This document shows positions 57,659-64,000 of a DNA stretch of 64,000 nucleotides, one piece after another. This DNA comes from Monosiga brevicollis MX1 (taxonomy: Eukaryota; Opisthokonta; Choanoflagellata; Craspedida; Salpingoecidae), in contig NW_001865056.1 in NCBI RefSeq assembly GCF_000002865.3, positions 390,581-454,580 of the forward strand, written 5' to 3'. Made by a program: the position numbers and the translations under genes. The notes beneath the pieces are model-generated. The model saw nothing but the letters and a program-made list of their open reading frames with translations, did no database searches and was not told the DNA's origin. Every line of letters starts with the position of its first letter. Position 1 is the first letter of the stretch.

Positions 57659-60600
57659 ATGATTGCCCTCATCCTTGCCGTGGCCCTCGCCACAAGCCTT
57701 CCACGCGGGAGCCAAAGCGCTGGCGTCGATGGCACCGTCCATGACCCCAACGTCTGGTCGGCCAGCTCTGCCATCGCACCTGTCAACATGGTCTACGGAC
57801 ACACGACTCAGGAGCAGCTCGTTCAGCTCCTCACGCGCGTGCACGCTGACTATCCCGATTCCACTGAACTCTTCTCCATTGGGCAAAGCGCGAATGGCAT
57901 TGACATGAAGGGCATCCGGTTTGTCACACGCCCATGCCTGCTTCGACCCACCCAAGCCCTTACGCCTTTTCCCACCCTTGCTTGTCCTCCATGCACTACG
58001 AGCTCTCGCCGTGCCTCGAGGCTTCCCATCTTACCATGCCCGTCCCCCATACCCCAGAATCTCCTCAAACATCAAGAATGTGCCTCCCAGCCGTCCCAAA
58101 ATGAAATGGGTTGGCAACATGCACGGCAACGAAGTTGTCGGTCGCGAAATCCTTATCAACCTCATTCAGGTGCGTGGTTCCGGGTCATCTGCATTCTCAA
58201 CGTCCCCCTTCCCCCGGTCTCGCCACGCTCGTGTTCCGACCCACTCACCCACCTACTTTGTTCAATCCCGGGCCCGATGCGCTTCTATCCCGCTAGTACT
58301 TGCTCGAAGGCTACGACGCGGATCCACGCTGCAAGTATCTGGTTGATACTGTCGATATGTACATCCTGCCCACCATGAACCCAGACGGCTATGCAGCCGC
58401 CACACCATACATGTAGGTCCTTGATCAGCCACCCGCTTTCGCTTGGCCCCTGGACGCTCGAGTTTTCCTCCCCTTCTTTTCAGCTTGGACCCCCGCCCCG
58501 CATCATCTCTGGCTTTTCATTTTGGATTATCTCAGGTGTGGTGAGCGTGGCGGCCGCAACAATGGCAAGAACGTCGACCTTAATCGCAACTTTCCTGATC
58601 AGTTTGAAGGCATGCCCTACTATCCCATCCAACCCGAAACTCAGGTCTTGCAACTTCGCCCACCGGTCACAACCCCTGCCCTTGGACCCCAGCTGACTCG
58701 AGTCCAGATGCGCACCGATTGTTGCTCGCTGCCGTTTCTCCAAATTCCAGCCACCACCTCACATCGATGCTTTTTGTGCCTTGTTCTTGCCTCAATCTGT
58801 GCGCGCCACCCGGGCGTCAGCTCATGATGGACTGGATCAAATCCCTGCCGTTTGTTCTTTCGTCCAACCTTCATGGCGGCTCTGTCGTCGCCAGGTATGT
58901 AACAGGCTTGTCTTGTCCATGCTTGTCGTTGCCAACCCCTCTTGCCTGGCCCCGTGTGGAAGTGTTGGAGTTCACTTCATTCGCCTGGTTGACCTCGGTG
59001 CCCGACTTCTGGTGGAAATGCTCCCAGTTACCCCTTTGACTCGTCGCGATCTGGCAGCAGCGTCTATTCTCAAGCTCCTGACGACGCCGTCTTTCGAACC
59101 TTGGCACTGACCTACAGCAAGAACCACGCTTTCATGGGCAACAACAAGGTCCGCCTACCTGCCGCACACTCGCCTCTCATGCCCACCTGTAAGCCAGCGT
59201 GCACAGCTCACTGCCCTTGCACAGCCTCCCTGCTCAAGTTATGCCTGGGAGAAGTTTAAGGACGGCATCACCAATGGTGCCGACTGGTACAACGTGCCTG
59301 GAGGCATGCAAGACTGGAATTACCTTCATAGCAATTGCTTTGAAACCACCATCGAACTCTCCTGCTGCAAATACCCCGCAGCCACGGAGATGGAGGGGGA
59401 GTGGAACAACAACCGCAACTCCCTTCTGGCTTACACGTCCATGGTTTGTGCCGTCGCCTGGGTTTGGGGCCCGCAGCTTGAGATTGGATGCCCGCCTTCT
59501 CCTCGCTTCCTTTTCTTCCTTTCTTCTCTAAACCGAAGCACCCACCCTGATGGTCCATCTTGGCAGGTTCATATGGGCATTGCGGGTGTTGTCACCGACA
59601 AACTGGGCAACCCCGTCGCCGATGCATCGATTCAGGTGCGTCAAACTTATTAGACCTTGCACATTCGGTCGTTCAGGCTTCCCGTGGACGCCTCTCCGCT
59701 TAAAATCTGTCATCAATCGGCGGTATTAGGTGGACGGCATCGACCACGACATTGCCAGCACCGTCACAGGTCACTACTGGCGTCTCCTTGTGCCTGGTAC
59801 TTACACCGTCAATGTCGTGGCGGAGGGCTACGAAACAGCCGTAGGTCCAGTTTTGCACCAATTTCCTTCGCTTCTACCAAAGCGTTTGGATGGCCAGTCT
59901 CCCGTCTCTCTCTGTCTCTGCTTTGGTTATTTCTTCACATCTATTTCTCCTTGCCTCGTGCCTCGCTTTTCGTCCTGCGACAGAGCCAAAGTGTGGTCGT
60001 GCCCGAGTTGGCCACCCCACCGCAGGCCGTCACCCTAGACTTCAAGCTCAAGGCCGAGGGCGAAACGGGAGGCCACACCGCAGCCGACCTGACGGCGGTT
60101 TTGACGTACGCCCAGCCCGGGGCCACGGATCGCTTGTTTGCCGCGCCAACCTTGATGCGCTTGAGCCTAGCTCACGCCTGATTTTGAACGACCGCTTGTG
60201 CGCTGTGCCTGTTGTTTAGTGATCTCAAGTCCACCTCAACCGTCAATGTGCAGCTCCAATCTGTGGGAACATCTGTGCAAGGCACACCCATTCCTGGCGT
60301 CGTTTTGAGCGGTTGGTTACGTTTGTTGTTGAAATGATTGTCTATCGGGCACCCCATGGACCTTGCAGCATGTACATGCCTGATGCTCTGTGTGGGTGTG
60401 TGCGTACGTATGTATGTGTGTGTGTGCTGTCCAAAGGCAAAAACAGTCGTCGTCACCCTCAAGCTACACCAAAGGCTCTTCTTGTGGGTGGCATCCATGC
60501 CAACGAGGTATGCTGAGGCTGTTCTTTGCTTTGTCACCATGTGCTACCCTGGCATTGGGATTTGTACTCATCTCGCATGAGTGGGGGGCGTCTCAGGCGT

Positions 60601-63600
60601 CGGGCACCGAGCTTCTTTTACGTCTTTTGGACGACATGACCACTTCATCTGATTTTGCCGCCATCCTCAACGAGGTCGAGGTGCATGTGATTCCGCGCCT
60701 CAACATGGACGGGTATGAACATGTCTCGCCCAAACAGGCCTTCCCCTGACGCTTGCCATGCGCACAGGATGGCTGATGGAACGCTTTTCTTGCATACGGC
60801 TGCTCGATTTCGTCTCCATGTCGCAGGCACGCTTCGGCTCGTTACGGCGATTGTTATTCCGAGGAGGGCTCGCTCAACGCCTTGGACGTGGACATTCAAG
60901 ATAGCTTCTCCAGCTCATCTCAGGTCGCGGAGGCCGTGGCATTGATGGACTACGTGCAACAGCAGGGCAACTTCACGATTGCAGCCAACTTTCGTGGCGG
61001 TGCCCTTGGCATTGCTTATCCCTTTGCTCGTGCGCCCAAGGTGTGCTGCTCGCTTGTGGCACTGCTTCGCTCGCTGCGTGGTCCCCGTCACTTGTTGGTG
61101 CCCCGGAACGCTAGGCAGCGATGTATCCCCCCGCTCTTGTCTCATGGTTCCAAGCTGGACTTTTGTACACAGGGTTTGAGCCAAAGCGATAAGACGAACC
61201 CAGCCACACCGGAAGGTCTCTACTCGGCTCTGGCCTCGCTTTATGCCACCAATCATGGCAGTTCAAAGTATCCGTCCATGAGTCAGGGCCAGCCGTGCTC
61301 AAAGACGGACCCTTTGTCTCGATTTGACGAGGTGGGTTGATGGGCATGGGTTGGCCATTGGGCCCATGCCTTCTGCACTTACTCGAGCACGGCCCTTCAA
61401 CTGACAGATTCTCTTTGTTAGGTGGATGAGCGTGAAGCGTCCATCCAGGGGTTCACCAATGGCTATACGAACAGTTTTGCGCGCATCGCGGACAATGTTC
61501 TTGAGCACGGCTGGGTTGCCCCGTCAGCCGACTTTGGCGATTGGATGCACGAAGCGGCTGGTGCCATGTATCTAGACATTTACACGCAGTGCGTTCCGAG
61601 CTGAACTGTTTGCCAGTACTGCGCGCAGTGACACTTGACGCATGCACACCTGATGCATTTCGCCCTCTTTCGTCCCGGCTCCTTCTTTGCAGCTGCTGCC
61701 TCTACCCAGAGGACAGTGAATTGGATGATCTGTATGCTGCACATCGCTCTGCTCTGCTGCAGACGATCGGCGCCGCAGCCCAAGAAGCCCAAGTGGCTAT
61801 CACGGCTGGAACTCAAGCCCTACCCAATTCGGTCAACGCATACATTACGCGCGTGGCCGCTGGCAGTGCCAACGTGGTGTAAGAACCGCCATATTGGTCT
61901 ATCCAAGCCGTCAACGGCTGTTGTGCTCCTATACACCCGATGGGCCTGCCGAGCGCGTTCTGAGTCATGTCTCCTTTTACGTGCCCGTAGATCCCTGAAT
62001 ATCAAGCTGAACAAAGATGGCGTTTGGCGCCACTGGTTGACCCCGGTGCGAACCGAGACCCTCATCAGCTACTCTGCGCTTGTCTTAACATGTGTTCTCA
62101 TCTCGCACGGTGCGTGGGTGTCAGGGCGAATATCGTGTGGTGGTGACCGAGTTCAAGCTGAATGACAGTCTTTACCAGGAGACATCCGAATCAATTCACG
62201 TAAGAGTTTTGTCCCAGCTTTGTCGGCTTCTACCGTTGAAAGCGCGCCTGACGCTGTCAAAGCAGGCCTTGTTATCTCTGCGCAATCAATCACCGCTTCC
62301 CTGTCGTGGGTGCTCTCACATTGGATGGTGTCAGGTGGTGGCTGGAATGCCCGTTGAAGTACACATGGATGTCAAGCCCATGGCAGCCCCGGTCACAACA
62401 CCATCCATGGCGACATCCACTGTGCTTGATACCACATCCACAGTTTTCATTTCCACTGCCCCCACTGTCTCGACGTCTTCAAGTGACGGGGATACAACCT
62501 CTCGTACGTCAGCCTCACCGACGGCCACCGCCATTTCAACGACGACGACGACCACCACCACCACGACGACAACAACCACTACGACAACAACAACCACGAC
62601 AACAACCACTACGACAACAACAACCACGACGACGACGACGACAACCACGACGACAAGTCAGCCTGATTCGTGCAGCCTGCCCGAGCTGACCGATTACATG
62701 TCATACGAGGATATGACCCTTTTCCTGAAAAACGTCGAAAAACACTTTTCCAGCCACGCTTCTCTCGAGTCGATCGGTACGGACACAGACTGGTCTCGGA
62801 GGTACCTCAAAGCATCCCGTCAAGCATTGCTGGCGTGAAAATCTCACCTCTCTTGGCTGTTCGGTCGGATGAATCGCGGGCTTTACCTAGGCACGAGCGT
62901 CTCGGGGCGAGACATTTGGAGTGTTGAGGTACGCAGTATTCCAGACCCAATGCCCGTTGAAGCGGCTTGATGCGGTATCACGGTTCCAAGAGCTGTCCAT
63001 TGCATGCTCAGCGCCCCTCTGTGATCTGGCGCTCGGTCTACTTCATGATAGGTTTATGCCGGCAGCCGGACTGAGCAATCCAGCAAGCCGACCGTGCATG
63101 TATCTGCTGGCATTCACGGTTCGCAGCTCTATGGTACCTACTTGGTGCTGCGCTCTCTACGCGATACGCTGTGTGCTACGACCAGCACACCTGCGGTCCA
63201 GACGTTTTTGGAAGAAACGGTGGTTTGGTTTACACCTTGTCTCAGCCCAGGTAGGCTGGCCAAGCCAGACTGAGACATGCTTTTTGTTGGCAGAGAGTCT
63301 TGTGGCTGCTCTGGCTGGCGTATAACCGGTCTTGTTCCTGATGGCGTCCTGCGCCTCTGTGCTGTAGATGGTTGCGATGCCGTCTACAGTCGCTACAAAG
63401 CCGAGGGCACGACACCAGACTGCTTCAGGTCAGCCGTTGTTGCTGTTTTGCTTTCTTCCTTCTTTTCTGGGCGCTGCCTCTGATTATTGTGCGATGGTGT
63501 ATTTTCCACTGCTCGACCCGTCTCATCTCTGACGGCTTGTGGTCTTGATTAGTTTGGATGAGATGCCTGGTCACCTCAACGCGCACGGTGTAAACCTCAA

Positions 63601-63888
63601 CAGCAACTTTCCAAGCGCTTGGAGTGGTGCACCTCAAGTGAACCCCGAGCCAGAAACGAAGGTGGGATTGTGTGCTCCCGCCTCGATCTTTTACTCAGCT
63701 TTCTTGTTGCTCAGAGGTGGGCGGAAGGAAGACTGGCGGTTGTTGTCTTGACACGCCTTTCTCATGTGGCGTGCGGTACGTCCACCAGGCCTTCATGTCA
63801 TTTGCCGCCCGAGAAAACTTTGCTCTGTCTCTTGATGTCCAGTCGGCTGAACTCTTCATTTACTATCCCTACGACTACAAGCTGAAAG
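57659..63888 (+). CDS. Carboxypeptidase D-like M14B protein with three domains (3' end outside window)
   Basis: Starts at ATG 57659 with a signal peptide ([17 protein letters not shown]), so it is secreted or lumenal. Domain I is a complete M14B carboxypeptidase: [16 protein letters not shown] (zinc His and Glu), [21 protein letters not shown] (substrate Asn-Arg), [14 protein letters not shown] (zinc His), and [14 protein letters not shown] with the catalytic Glu. It is followed by a transthyretin-like domain ([20 protein letters not shown], 59570-60090). Domain II (about 60430-61890) has GGIHANE and [10 protein letters not shown] but [12 protein letters not shown] in place of DLNRNF and [12 protein letters not shown] in place of NLHGG, then its own transthyretin-like tail ([13 protein letters not shown]...). 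A Thr-rich stalk (62538-62656) leads to domain III (62690 on): [33 protein letters not shown] and [15 protein letters not shown]. The last exon in the window ends at about 63888 with a GTACGT donor. Three-domain layout equals animal CPD. Confidence 0.88.
62538..62656 (+). repeat. In-frame ACN repeat coding poly-threonine
   Basis: About 40 consecutive ACN triplets with mixed third bases, coding a Thr stalk between CPD-like domains II and III. Such stalks are typical O-glycosylation sites. Confidence 0.93.
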
Positions 63889-64000
63889 CGTACGTGTTGC
63901 TCAAGCTTGGCGGATTTTTTTCCCTTTTCCTTTCCTTTTTTTTTTTGGGGGGGGGGGGGGTTGAAGTGGAGGGAGCAAGGCAGAATTGTATGAAATTTGA
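63889..64000. other. Intron of the CPD-like gene running off the window
   Basis: Begins GTACGT; includes T and G runs at 63936-63960. Confidence 0.6.

Overview
This window is protein-coding nuclear DNA from a unicellular or colonial flagellated eukaryote close to animals. A choanoflagellate (Monosiga- or Salpingoeca-like) fits best; the species is an inference. The reasons are: spliceosomal introns of roughly 50-300 bp with GT-AG ends, high GC coding DNA, abundant simple repeats, and a gene set that mixes flagellar genes (IQCB1/NPHP5, CFAP97-type) with genes typical of the animal lineage (a Myc-like bHLH-zipper, a TRPM2 channel with a Nudix tail, Raptor, a three-domain carboxypeptidase D, SLC7). 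No bacterial operons, CRISPR arrays, rRNA or convincing tRNA genes were seen, and no transposon or virus-derived element was recognised.

Layout. 1-4318 (-): Raptor, 3' part outside the window. 4944-5685 (-): small A20/SEC-C zinc protein. 5915-~7812 (-): USP36/42-like deubiquitinase ending in a GCAGA repeat. 9595-11882 (+): JmjC ribosomal oxygenase RIOX1/NO66. 12415-13517 (+): mitochondrial ribosomal protein L24. 13837-16725 (-): IQCB1/NPHP5. 17297-18954 (+): fusion of a CFAP97 domain with a calflagin-type EF-hand domain. 20460-28122 (+): TRPM2-like channel. 28517-33846 (-): condensin subunit NCAPD2. 34921-39995 (+): membrane-anchored FG nucleoporin with POM121-like layout. 41464-42490 (+): degenerate ADP/ATP-carrier-like SLC25 protein. 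43219-45649 (+): SLC7 amino-acid transporter. 45999-46461 (-): H1-tail-like basic protein. 47208-52213 (+): DDX11/CHLR1 helicase. 52913-54109 (-): Myc-like bHLH-zipper protein. 57659->63888 (+): carboxypeptidase D-like protein, 3' end outside the window. All coordinates of multi-exon genes span introns; exon joins were worked out by eye.

Genes that may work together: two flagellar genes (IQCB1 and the CFAP97 fusion) sit head to head across 571 bp. Two chromosome genes (H1-like and DDX11) sit head to head across a spacer with two TTTCCCGCC E2F-type sites, and condensin NCAPD2 has a TTTTCGCGGGAA site about 290 bp upstream of its start. A deubiquitinase lies next to an A20 zinc-finger gene. Raptor, Myc-like, SLC7 and ribosome-related genes (RIOX1, MRPL24) are all growth-related, but they are not arranged as a unit.

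Most notable: the single-gene join of an N-terminal membrane segment to an FG-repeat tail; the CFAP97-calflagin fusion; a TRPM2 Nudix box that has lost the same catalytic positions as vertebrate TRPM2; and an A20 + SEC-C protein.
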